Part shown: positions 15,476-22,623 of the stretch, one piece after another | Numbering within the stretch: the stretch's first letter is position 1 | Layout of the letters: each line of letters starts with the position of its first letter | Source of the DNA: Oscillospiraceae bacterium | GTDB lineage: Bacteria; Bacillota; Clostridia; Oscillospirales; Oscillospiraceae | NCBI GenBank assembly: GCA_916988195.3 | Contig: CAKASQ030000024.1 | Location: 1-36,199, forward strand | DNA: 36,199 nt | Direction: 5' to 3' | The notes under the pieces: generated by a model | The model's input: only the letters and a program-made list of their open reading frames with translations | Databases searched by the model: none | What the model was told of the DNA's origin: nothing | Translations under genes and position numbers: made by a program

Positions 15476-16894
15476 ATGGATCATATCACAGAAGCGATTT
15501 ACAACGTCATGTACCAATACAGGTTGGCCTTTACGCCGGACGGCGTGCAGGCAAACCTCGACCTGTGGCGGCAGCAGAAAACGCCACTTCTGGAGCTGCT
15601 GCGCCGTCACCCGAACTGGCGGGAGCAGGAGCTTGCGGTTGTGTTCGATCTATCCGAACAGCGGCAGCTTGACCGGGCCTGCGTGGACGAAACAAAATTT
15701 GAAATGTTGACGCTCGCGGAGGAAGCGGGATTGACCGGCGAACGGCTGGAAGAATTTCGGGATGCGCTCGACGCTGCGACGGCGGATTATGCGACCGTTC
15801 CGGATGAATCCCGGCTGCCGGTGATCCGGAACCGCGGACATATCAAGTGCGACGCTGGCATGAAGGCAAGCCGCATCATCAACCGGCTGTGCGCAAAATT
15901 CGGCATCGACCAATATGAAACAGAGCGGGAGCTTGGACACGGGGATACGCTCCATACCGCACGAGTCAAGCCCTACAACGCGGTTTTCGCGCGGCTGGCT
16001 GATGCGCTCAATCCGGTGCGGATCAGCAAGACCGGCGTTCTATCCGTTCATCCGTGCGACTTTTTGGAGATGTCAGCGAAGAAAAACGCATGGCATTCCT
16101 GTCACTGTTTAGCAGACGGCGGATGGCGGGCCGGCTGTCAGTCTTATATGGGCGACGGCGTGAGCATGGTATTCTTTACGGTCGACGATGGCGTCAAAGA
16201 GCAGTTCTACCGCGCGCCGAGACTGACGCGGCAAGTCTTCTGCTATCGGGACGGTGTGCTGCTGCAATCAAGACTATATCCGCAGAATGACGACGATGTG
16301 CGAAAGCTCTACCGGAGCATGGTGCAAAGCGTGATCGCAAGATGCCTTGGCCTGCCGAATCTCTGGAAAACGAATACGACCCTTACAGAAATCCGGCCTT
16401 ATTGGACAACCGTGCAGGGTAGCCTGCATTACACGGATTATGAGAACGGCTATGCCGCGTTGTCACTGATGAAGGGCTACGGAAACTACGGTCATCTGGA
16501 AATTGGAAGCGCGGCGCGCTGCGTTGGCTGCGGTCGGCCCTATGATCGACACAACTCAACGCACTGCGGCGAATGTGAAGACATGTGTGTTTGCAAGGCG
16601 TGCGGAAGTGTGGTTCCGAAAAACAGCGGCCATTTTTTAGACGGCGACGGATTTTACTGCGCGGAGTGTATGCAGCCGTGCAGCTGCTGTGGGAAACTGC
16701 TTCCGAGAGAAGCGCTGCGAACGGTGATCGACCGGCGCGGACGGACAAATCAGCTTTGTCCAGCTTGCGAAGAAGCAGAACTGGCAAATTGCCGTACCTG
16801 TGCTGCGCGTAGTTGTTGTAAGGATTTGCGCGGCTTACTGTTTTGCAAGAGAAGCCGCTATACACAAGTAGAATTGGAGGGGCAATATGCGTAA
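15476..16894 (+). CDS. Hypothetical plasmid protein with C-terminal zinc knuckles
   Basis: A 472-residue protein that I do not recognise by function. Residues 1-120 are helical. A central region (about 120-330) has conserved-looking segments such as MKASRIINRLCAKFGI, HPCDFLEMSAKKNAWHSCHC and YMGDGVSMVFF. The last 125 residues contain at least seven CxxC or similar pairs (CVGCGRPY, CGECEDMCVCKACG, CAECMQPCSCCG, CPAC, CRTC), indicating several zinc-binding knuckles. It is cytosolic, with no signal or membrane segment. The stop overlaps the start of the peptidase gene by 8 bp, so the two are coupled. Confidence 0.72.
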   Translation: MDHITEAIYNVMYQYRLAFTPDGVQANLDLWRQQKTPLLELLRRHPNWREQELAVVFDLSEQRQLDRACVDETKFEMLTLAEEAGLTGERLEEFRDALDAATADYATVPDESRLPVIRNRGHIKCDAGMKASRIINRLCAKFGIDQYETERELGHGDTLHTARVKPYNAVFARLADALNPVRISKTGVLSVHPCDFLEMSAKKNAWHSCHCLADGGWRAGCQSYMGDGVSMVFFTVDDGVKEQFYRAPRLTRQVFCYRDGVLLQSRLYPQNDDDVRKLYRSMVQSVIARCLGLPNLWKTNTTLTEIRPYWTTVQGSLHYTDYENGYAALSLMKGYGNYGHLEIGSAARCVGCGRPYDRHNSTHCGECEDMCVCKACGSVVPKNSGHFLDGDGFYCAECMQPCSCCGKLLPREALRTVIDRRGRTNQLCPACEEAELANCRTCAARSCCKDLRGLLFCKRSRYTQVELEGQYA

Positions 16895-17909
16895 TTTATA
16901 TGAGCAGTGCTTAAAGCTGACGCAGTTTGCGGCGATGGAGTTTGAAGAGATTTTTCAGTTTTCACAGGAACGTCTCAAGCAGGCGTTAGAAACAGAGTTG
17001 ATTGAGAACGGATATGCCGTGCGGAAGCAACGAGGCTTTTTGTACGCGGAAGGGACGGTGCCTGTCCTGCTGGTTGCGCATTTGGACACTGTCCATCGCA
17101 CCCAACCGGAAACAATCTGCTATTCCGCAGACGGCACGGTCATGATGTCGCCGCAGGGAATTGGCGGCGATGACCGGGCTGGCGTGTATATGATCCTGCG
17201 TCTAATTCAGCGCGTTCATTGTCACGTTCTGTTCTGTGAGGATGAGGAAACCGGCGGACACGGGGCACGTGCCTTTACAAAGTCCGGAATCGAACCGGAC
17301 GTCAATTATATCGTGGAGTTGGATCGCACGGGCAGCAACGACGCGGTATTCTATCAATGCCGCAACCGGCAGTTCGAGCGACATATCAACAGCTTTGGAT
17401 TCCAGACAGCGTTCGGAAGCTTCAGCGACATTTCCATTTTGGCACCGCATCTGAATCTTGCCGCGGTCAACCTCAGCACCGGCTACTACCATGCGCACCA
17501 GCCGGGAGAATATGTCCGGTTGGACAAGGTGGAGGAGTTGATCGGCCGTGTGGAGAAGCTCCTGCAAACGAAAACGGAACGGCTTTCTTACACGCAGAAG
17601 TTTACGGCAAGAAAGCTGGGCGAACCAAACGATTTGCAGCGGAAACGGCTCATTGCATTGTCTGACGCGCATATTGTCCGGATCAATCATCAGAATATTG
17701 CCGACGGCCGCGGATATTTTATGGACATAGGCGGCAGAATTTATCTCTATCTTGATGAATGTGACCGCATGGTACATATCGGAGACGCAGAAGCACTTTG
17801 CATGGACGGCTCTGCCGCTGCGTATCAGGCGGGGCAAGCGAAAGAATACAAGACCATAGAAATGGAAGAAGCCATGCGCCTGCTGGGGCAGGAACGCAGA
17901 GCTGGATAA
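16887..17909 (+). CDS. M20/M28-like zinc peptidase-family protein
   Basis: A 340-residue protein with the fold signatures of dinuclear zinc exopeptidases: LLVAHLDTVHR (HxD ligands), GIGGDDRAG (bridging aspartate) and CEDEETGGHGA (catalytic and ligand glutamates). FVELD-like VELDRTGSNDAV and a late histidine in GYYHAHQPGEYV complete the pattern. The last 110 residues after about 230 are extra and unrecognised. Substrate is unknown; on mobile elements such proteins have no clear role. It overlaps the preceding gene by 8 bp and is followed by a terminator. Confidence 0.8.
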   Translation: MRNLYEQCLKLTQFAAMEFEEIFQFSQERLKQALETELIENGYAVRKQRGFLYAEGTVPVLLVAHLDTVHRTQPETICYSADGTVMMSPQGIGGDDRAGVYMILRLIQRVHCHVLFCEDEETGGHGARAFTKSGIEPDVNYIVELDRTGSNDAVFYQCRNRQFERHINSFGFQTAFGSFSDISILAPHLNLAAVNLSTGYYHAHQPGEYVRLDKVEELIGRVEKLLQTKTERLSYTQKFTARKLGEPNDLQRKRLIALSDAHIVRINHQNIADGRGYFMDIGGRIYLYLDECDRMVHIGDAEALCMDGSAAAYQAGQAKEYKTIEMEEAMRLLGQERRAG

Positions 17910-17932
17910 AAGAAACGGTTGATTGAGAGAAA

Positions 17933-17969
17933 ACCGGCAGTACACTTCAATGTGTGCTGCCGGTATTTT
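17933..17969 (+). terminator. Rho-independent terminator closing the replication operon
   Basis: A 13-bp stem (17933-17945 with 17952-17964, one wobble, loop ttcaat) is followed by atttt. It separates the peptidase gene from the partition promoter. Confidence 0.75.
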
Positions 17970-17981
17970 GCGCACTTTTTG

Positions 17982-18020
17982 TTGAACCTGCCGTACTCCA
18001 TACGTATAAGAGAAGTACGG
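17982..18020 (+). promoter_or_regulatory. parM-parR promoter with inverted-repeat operator
   Basis: The -35 box TTGAAC (17982-17987), a 17-bp spacer and the -10 box TATAAG (18005-18010) are present. The inverted repeat CCGTACT (17991-17997) / AGTACGG (18014-18020) straddles the -10 box. This is a natural site for autoregulation by the ParR-like protein. A gggagg ribosome-binding site follows. Confidence 0.7.
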
Positions 18021-18033
18021 GAGGTAAAATACA

Positions 18034-18960
18034 ATGCTAATTTCTATCGATCATGGGAACAAACAGGTAAAAACGATCCACCATGCGCCGTTCACATCCG
18101 GGCTGGTATGCAGCGAGGTACAGCCATTTGGAGGTGAAACGCTGACCTATCAGGGGCGGTATTATACGCTCACAGACCAGCGGATTCCATACCGCCGGGA
18201 CAAAACGGAGGACGAACGCTTCTTCGTACTGACGCTCTTTGCAATCGCGTATGAACTGGAAGCCGCATCTTTCTACGGAGCGGGCCCGGTGCGGGTGCAG
18301 CTTGCGGTCGGCCTGCCGCCGGCGCATTACGGTGCGCAACAGAAACGGTTTGCAGAATATTTTCTGAACCGGGGGACGGTCAGCTTCACGCTGCATGACA
18401 GGCAGTACGAGATTCTGATCGACGAGGTGAGTTGCTATCCGCAGTCGTATGCCGCAGCCATTACGGTATTCCAGACGCTGCAAAACAGCCCAAGAGCGCT
18501 TATCATTGACATCGGCGGTTTCACGGTGGATTATCTGCTGCTCCGGAACGGCGAGGGAGACCTGAACGTCTGCGATTCGCTGGAGAATGGCGTGATCCTG
18601 CTCTACAACCGGATCAAATCGCGTGTCGCGGCTGAACAGGATTTGCTGCTGGACGAGGCGGAGATCGACGCGATCCTGCTCGGCAGGGACAGCGGACAGT
18701 CTGATGCGGTATTGCAGATCGTGCGGCACCAGGCACGGGAATTTGTCAGCGACCTGCTCAGCTCACTGCGTGAGAGAATGCTGGAACTGAAAAGCGGGAA
18801 GGTGATCTTCACAGGCGGCGGCGCTGTGCTGCTCCGGCAGCAGATCGAAGCGTCGGACAAGGTGCGCGAGCCGGTTTTCATTGAGGACATCGCTGCAAAC
18901 GGGAGAGGCTATCAACTGCTCTATCAGGCGGAACGGATGGGCGGGAATCATGGACGCTAA
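18034..18960 (+). CDS. parM: ParM/StbA-like plasmid-segregation actin ATPase
   Basis: A 308-residue actin-like ATPase that would polymerise to push plasmid copies apart. The phosphate-1 loop is ISIDHGNKQVK near the start and phosphate-2 is IIDIGGFTVDYLLL near 166. The connect and adenosine motif is KVIFTGGGAVLL near 263. A strong ribosome-binding site (gggaggt) precedes the ATG. The next gene overlaps its end by 11 bp and encodes a ribbon-helix-helix type partner, the usual parM-parR order. The promoter upstream has its own operator. Presence of a partition system suggests the element can exist as a low-copy circular form. Confidence 0.87.
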   Translation: MLISIDHGNKQVKTIHHAPFTSGLVCSEVQPFGGETLTYQGRYYTLTDQRIPYRRDKTEDERFFVLTLFAIAYELEAASFYGAGPVRVQLAVGLPPAHYGAQQKRFAEYFLNRGTVSFTLHDRQYEILIDEVSCYPQSYAAAITVFQTLQNSPRALIIDIGGFTVDYLLLRNGEGDLNVCDSLENGVILLYNRIKSRVAAEQDLLLDEAEIDAILLGRDSGQSDAVLQIVRHQAREFVSDLLSSLRERMLELKSGKVIFTGGGAVLLRQQIEASDKVREPVFIEDIAANGRGYQLLYQAERMGGNHGR

Positions 18961-19276
18961 AAAAGACCCCGGAAAATTCACGATCCGCTTCTGTATATCC
19001 GACCCAAGGCAAATGAAAGCCGTCGATGAGTTGAACGCTCAAGGACGCTTGAAGGCACAGTTCCTGACCAATGCCATCCTGCACTATGTCGAGGGTACGG
19101 CAACTCTGCCGCCGCAGGAAGAACTGGAATCGATTCTGGAACGACTCATGAAGCGCATGCTGGACGATCGTGCAGATATGAGCGCAAAGCCGACTGAAAA
19201 GATTGACAGCAGCGAGCCATTCAGCGCTGACGACCTCGCTACTATTGCGGGTACCTTGCAGGCGTTTCGCAGATAA
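18950..19276 (+). CDS. parR: ParR-like DNA-binding partition partner
   Basis: A 108-residue protein from the ATG at 18950 (MDAKKDPGKFTIRFCISDPR). The beta strand KFTIRFCI, the helix QMKAVDELNAQ, and LKAQFLTNAILHYVEG give a ribbon-helix-helix outline. ParR-family centromere-binding proteins share this outline. The C-terminal half is acidic and may contact ParM filaments. The start lies inside the end of parM, so translation is coupled. Family assignment rests on fold pattern and position. Confidence 0.7.
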   Translation: MDAKKDPGKFTIRFCISDPRQMKAVDELNAQGRLKAQFLTNAILHYVEGTATLPPQEELESILERLMKRMLDDRADMSAKPTEKIDSSEPFSADDLATIAGTLQAFRR

Positions 19277-19611
19277 TAATGCGCAGATTGTAAATTCGTT
19301 GCATTTTGCTTAATCATCGTGAACAACGACTGCAATTAGACTTAGGCGCTTCATCTAACGTCTACTCCATAAATATATTTGATTTCATGTGCTCCACTAT
19401 CAATCGGCATCTGTTATTTTTATGAGCAATATTTTGGCGGGTTTTAAAAAGGTAAATGTGTTTGCCGGTACGATGGCTTCCAAAACATTGGGTGTAAAAA
19501 CGGACGTAAACAATTCTATTTCTCGGCCGCCCACTGAGCTGCTATTTGAAGCCGTGAGCCTCGGAAAGAGGACGCACATTGCCTTGCAGATAGTTTTACG
19601 CATGTTTTAAA
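19277..19611. other. Intergenic region at the putative right end of the element
   Basis: AT-rich DNA without a convincing gene. A plus-strand frame at 19389-19610 (best internal start ATG 19422, MSNILAGFKKVNVFAGTMAS) has no ribosome-binding site and is probably not expressed. I looked here for a copy of the tRNA-Trp 3' end as attR and saw none. No terminator with a clear T-run follows parR. Confidence 0.5.
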
Positions 19612-19614
19612 GCT

Positions 19615-19866
19615 TTAGCAAATTTCCTGCTCAAGCTCAAAAAACAGGCTGTGGTTGAAAAAGTCAACAATGGAGATTCCAAGACCATCGCACAATTTCT
19701 TGATCGTTACGATTGTGGTGCTGCGGTTCCGACCACTGACGATGTTGTTTATAGTAGACTGCGTCACGCCGCTGATACTGCATAATTTGTTGATGCTGAT
19801 TTTGCGCTCTTCACATAATCCGATGATCCTGAGGCGGACGGCATCTCCGATACCCACGTTCACCAT
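19615..19866 (-). CDS. XRE-family transcriptional regulator
   Basis: An 83-residue HTH_XRE protein. The helix-turn-helix is visible in LCEERKISINKLCSISGVTQ and STINNIVSGRNRSTTIVTI. It lacks a sensor domain; the C-terminal FFNHSLFFELEQEI may mediate dimerisation. It is transcribed away from the regulator/kinase genes. Between the two lies a paired palindrome that is the obvious operator. The ribosome-binding site aggag abuts the ATG at 19866. A GTG three codons later would have normal spacing, so the true start may be 19857. Predicted role: autorepressor and repressor of the sensor operon. Confidence 0.85.
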   Translation of the reverse strand: MVNVGIGDAVRLRIIGLCEERKISINKLCSISGVTQSTINNIVSGRNRSTTIVTIKKLCDGLGISIVDFFNHSLFFELEQEIC

Positions 19867-19900
19867 CTCCTGTTTTTAAGAAAATGATAACGAATGTATC

Positions 19901-19946
19901 TTGAAAAGATTAACTCTTTTGAGTTATAATGACTCAAAAGAGTTAA
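19901..19946 (+). promoter_or_regulatory. Promoter of the sensor operon with twin palindromic operators
   Basis: The -35 box TTGAAA (19901-19906), an 18-bp spacer and the -10 box TATAAT (19925-19930) are present. The arms ttaactcttttgagt (19910-19924) and actcaaaagagttaa (19932-19946) are perfect reverse complements around the -10 box. Each arm is itself a palindrome (ACTC-N4-GAGT), with centres 19 bp apart. Two repressor dimers could bind on the same helix side region and block RNA polymerase. Confidence 0.8.
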
Positions 19947-19986
19947 AAAGCACGGATACGTTGAAGGAGCACAATGGAGAAGCACA

Positions 19987-21600
19987 ATGATTAAGGTACT
20001 GATTGTGGATGATGAATTTCGTGTATGCCAACTGATCTGCAATCTGATCGATTGGGGATCGTTGGATATGCAAATTATAGGTGTGGCCCATAACGGGATC
20101 GAGGCACGGGAACTGGCACGGGAAACGGTGCCGGATTTGGTCATTACGGATATCCGGATGCCCGGATGCACGGGATTGGAGCTGGTTGAACAGCTGCGGG
20201 AAATCTACCGCAGTGTCTCCTTTATTATTATCAGCGGTTACACAAACTTTGAATATACCAGATTGGCGATTCAATACGGTGTAAGTGATTATTTACTCAA
20301 ACCCATCGATAAGGAAGAATTATTGGCAACCGTCACCCGGATCCGGCATGAAATTGAAGCGCGCCGACGTGAGCAGGCAGCAACGGACCGGATGCGTCGT
20401 TCATTCTTTAACGATCAGTTGAAGGTCCGGGCCTGTTATTTGATGGATGTCAAGAACCAGAAGAGCCTGTCGATGACTATGGATCAGATCAATCGCGAAT
20501 ACCGGTTTGCGTTCAAGCAGGGGGGATTTCGCGGGTTCCTGGTCAAGATGGATTATGATCCGGAAAACGTGACGTATGAAACGGTGCAGGCAGTATCGCT
20601 TCAGGTTCGCGAACAGGTGCTCCAACCGCTGCGGCGGCTCTGCATGGAGTGTGAATTATGGTTTGAGGACAGCGTCGGATGGGGGTGCTGCAACTATGTT
20701 TCCGGCATGGGGGCGCAGATCAAAGAACAGATGACGCAATGCCTGCAGGAGCTGCGGATGAATCCGAATATCTATCCGCATATCAGCTTCTCGATGGCAC
20801 TTTCTGCAGAGACAGAAAATCCGTATAACCTGGGCGAACAGATCCTGTCTGCACGTTCGATGATCCACGAACGCCTGATTTATGGTTCGAAATCACTTCT
20901 TACGCGGCATTTTCCATTCTCAGGACTAAGTCTGCCGGACTGTACGGGCAGTTTTTTGCGGAAATATCGGATTGCATTGGAACAGTTCAGCCAGGAAGCG
21001 GTACTCGCTGCGGTGGAAGAGCTGCGGAAAACCGTACTTGAGGCGCCTGGCATCACGGGTCAGGAGCTGTATAAAGCGGTGTCGCTCGCAGGTGATAAGC
21101 TGCTTGAAAATTGGGGTGTCGCTGAAAACTATGAACAGGAGAAGAATGAATATCAGATGCTTTGCACCCTGAGCGGGACACCTGAAGAACTATTTCAACG
21201 GCTATATGCACTGGCGCTGCGGCTGCTCGACGAAACGATACGACGCCGTGCGGGAGATGAGACCCATCCGTTCCTGATGGCGAAGCAATTCATGGAAAAG
21301 CAATATATGGATAATATCTCGCTGGAACAGGTCGCGAGCATTGCGGGATTCAGTCCGAATTATTTCAGCTCCCAGTTCAAGCAGGAAACAGGAATGGGAT
21401 TTCAGGACTATTTGACCATGCTGCGCATCAACCGCGCAAAGGAGCTGCTGCGCAGCACCAATCTGTCGATCTCCGAGGTGTGTTATCAGGTCGGATATCA
21501 GGATATCCGGACATTCAACCGTGTATTCAAGCGCGTGGCCGCACTCCGGCCGGGAGAGTTCAAAAAGCTTTATGGTACATCGGGCGGGCCAGTACGATGA
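19987..21600 (+). CDS. YesN-type response regulator (REC + AraC HTH)
   Basis: A 537-residue two-component regulator. The receiver domain (1-125) has acidic residues D8 and D9 in LIVDDE and the phosphoacceptor D55 in LVITDIRMPG. It also has S83 in IIISGY and K105 in LLKPID. A long middle region (about 130-420) links to two AraC-type helix-turn-helices at about 430-530 (SLEQVASIAGFSPNYFSSQF and SISEVCYQVGYQDIRTFNRVF). AraC domains of this class bind tandem direct repeats, which are found upstream of two transport genes here. It is the first gene of an operon with a kinase and a degenerate ABC protein. Its promoter carries the putative XRE operator. Confidence 0.93.
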   Translation: MIKVLIVDDEFRVCQLICNLIDWGSLDMQIIGVAHNGIEARELARETVPDLVITDIRMPGCTGLELVEQLREIYRSVSFIIISGYTNFEYTRLAIQYGVSDYLLKPIDKEELLATVTRIRHEIEARRREQAATDRMRRSFFNDQLKVRACYLMDVKNQKSLSMTMDQINREYRFAFKQGGFRGFLVKMDYDPENVTYETVQAVSLQVREQVLQPLRRLCMECELWFEDSVGWGCCNYVSGMGAQIKEQMTQCLQELRMNPNIYPHISFSMALSAETENPYNLGEQILSARSMIHERLIYGSKSLLTRHFPFSGLSLPDCTGSFLRKYRIALEQFSQEAVLAAVEELRKTVLEAPGITGQELYKAVSLAGDKLLENWGVAENYEQEKNEYQMLCTLSGTPEELFQRLYALALRLLDETIRRRAGDETHPFLMAKQFMEKQYMDNISLEQVASIAGFSPNYFSSQFKQETGMGFQDYLTMLRINRAKELLRSTNLSISEVCYQVGYQDIRTFNRVFKRVAALRPGEFKKLYGTSGGPVR

Positions 21601-21615
21601 AAGGCGGAGGGCGAA

Positions 21616-22623
21616 ATGCAGGAGAAGAAAAAGCAATACATTCTTGATGATCTGCTGCGTATCATACTGGCGATGTTCGTTCTGACGGTGCTGTTTGCGT
21701 TCAGCTGTTTGCTGTTGAGTCATGGCGCCCGCGGCATCTGGCTGGCGGTGCTGGCACAGTTTACACTGCTCGGCGTTCTGGGTGGGGTTTTTCTGCGCCG
21801 CTGTTTGCGGATCGTTCAAAAAAACGAACAGGTCATGCAGCTCTATGCCGCAGGTTATACCATCGCAGACATATGCCACCTGAAATGTTATTTCAGTAGA
21901 GGGACAGAGATGGCGCTGAAAAAGGCTGTGGCGCTGCTGGACACCGGCAAGCTCCTGAGCGTCAGCAAACGGCAGGCGCAGTATCTTGCTCTGCAGAACC
22001 AGATCAATCCGCATTTCCTCTATAATACGCTGGAGGGAATCCGCAGCGAGGCGGTTGCGGGTGGACTCAATGTCGTGGCGGATATGACAGAATACTTGGC
22101 AAAGTTTTTCCGGTATACCATCAGCAAGGTTGAAAATCTTGTTAGCGTAACCGAAGAACTGGAGAATATTGAGACATATTTTGCGATCCAGCAGTTTCGG
22201 TTCGGAGATCGGCTTCGCCTGGAGATCGACGATCCGGAGCCGGGGATCCAGAATTGTCAGATCCCAAAGCTGACGATGCAGCCGCTTGTGGAGAATGCAA
22301 TTATTCATGGACTGGAACGAAAGATAGGGATCGGTGTAGTCTCGGTTCGGCTGACACTGACGGAAAAACGGCTGATCGTGCGGATCTCCGACAACGGAGT
22401 TGGAATGGAGCCGGAAACACTTCACCAGCTTCAGAAAGAGCTGTGCCGAACAGCCTATGATTATATTGACAGCGGGCGAGGCACCGGTATTGCGCTGCTG
22501 AATGTGAACAACCGTATCCGTCTTTTGTTTGGGGAGCAGTATGGCATTACCATCTGCAGCACGCCCGGACTCGGAACAGATGTCACGGTAACGCTTCCGG
22601 CCAAGCATGAGGGCAGAGCATGA
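21616..22623 (+). CDS. YesM-like sensor histidine kinase lacking an extracellular sensor domain
   Basis: A 335-residue membrane kinase. Two membrane segments (about 13-35 and 41-61) are separated by only a few residues (SHGARG), so there is almost no outside loop. YesM-type kinases normally have a large extracellular dCache-like domain, and this one does not. The HisKA_7TM/His_kinase motif LQNQINPHFLYNTLEGIRSE carries the phosphoacceptor H133. The ATPase domain has the N box PLVENAIIHGLE (N227), the G1 box ISDNGVGM (258-264) and GTGIALLNVNNRI. It phosphorylates the regulator encoded 15 bp upstream. Its stop overlaps the start of the pseudo-ABC gene, so the signal may come through that protein. 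Confidence 0.9.
   Translation: MQEKKKQYILDDLLRIILAMFVLTVLFAFSCLLLSHGARGIWLAVLAQFTLLGVLGGVFLRRCLRIVQKNEQVMQLYAAGYTIADICHLKCYFSRGTEMALKKAVALLDTGKLLSVSKRQAQYLALQNQINPHFLYNTLEGIRSEAVAGGLNVVADMTEYLAKFFRYTISKVENLVSVTEELENIETYFAIQQFRFGDRLRLEIDDPEPGIQNCQIPKLTMQPLVENAIIHGLERKIGIGVVSVRLTLTEKRLIVRISDNGVGMEPETLHQLQKELCRTAYDYIDSGRGTGIALLNVNNRIRLLFGEQYGITICSTPGLGTDVTVTLPAKHEGRA

Larger units (their letters stand above)
746..19276. mobile_element. Integrated plasmid-like/ICE-like element beside tRNA-Trp (right boundary uncertain)
   Basis: The span begins after a tRNA 3' end with integrase and excisionase genes. It then holds a defence-like cassette and a co-directional run of plasmid-type genes: YqaJ exonuclease, RecD2-like helicase, primase, PcfK- and PcfJ-like proteins, ParM and ParR. 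No relaxase, coupling protein, T4SS, capsid or terminase gene is visible. I found no second copy of the tRNA-Trp 3' end, so attR is missing or outside the window. The right limit is set at the last plasmid-type gene and is inferred; the true end could lie further right. Confidence 0.6.

Noticed and set aside
19389-19610. Plus-strand frame of 73 codons between parR and the XRE gene.
   Set aside because: No ribosome-binding site, no recognisable family, and it lies in an AT-rich probable boundary region.
21202-22608. Minus-strand open frame of 468 codons opposite the regulator and kinase genes.
   Set aside because: The plus strand encodes intact AraC HTH and histidine kinase motifs. The minus frame is a composition effect.
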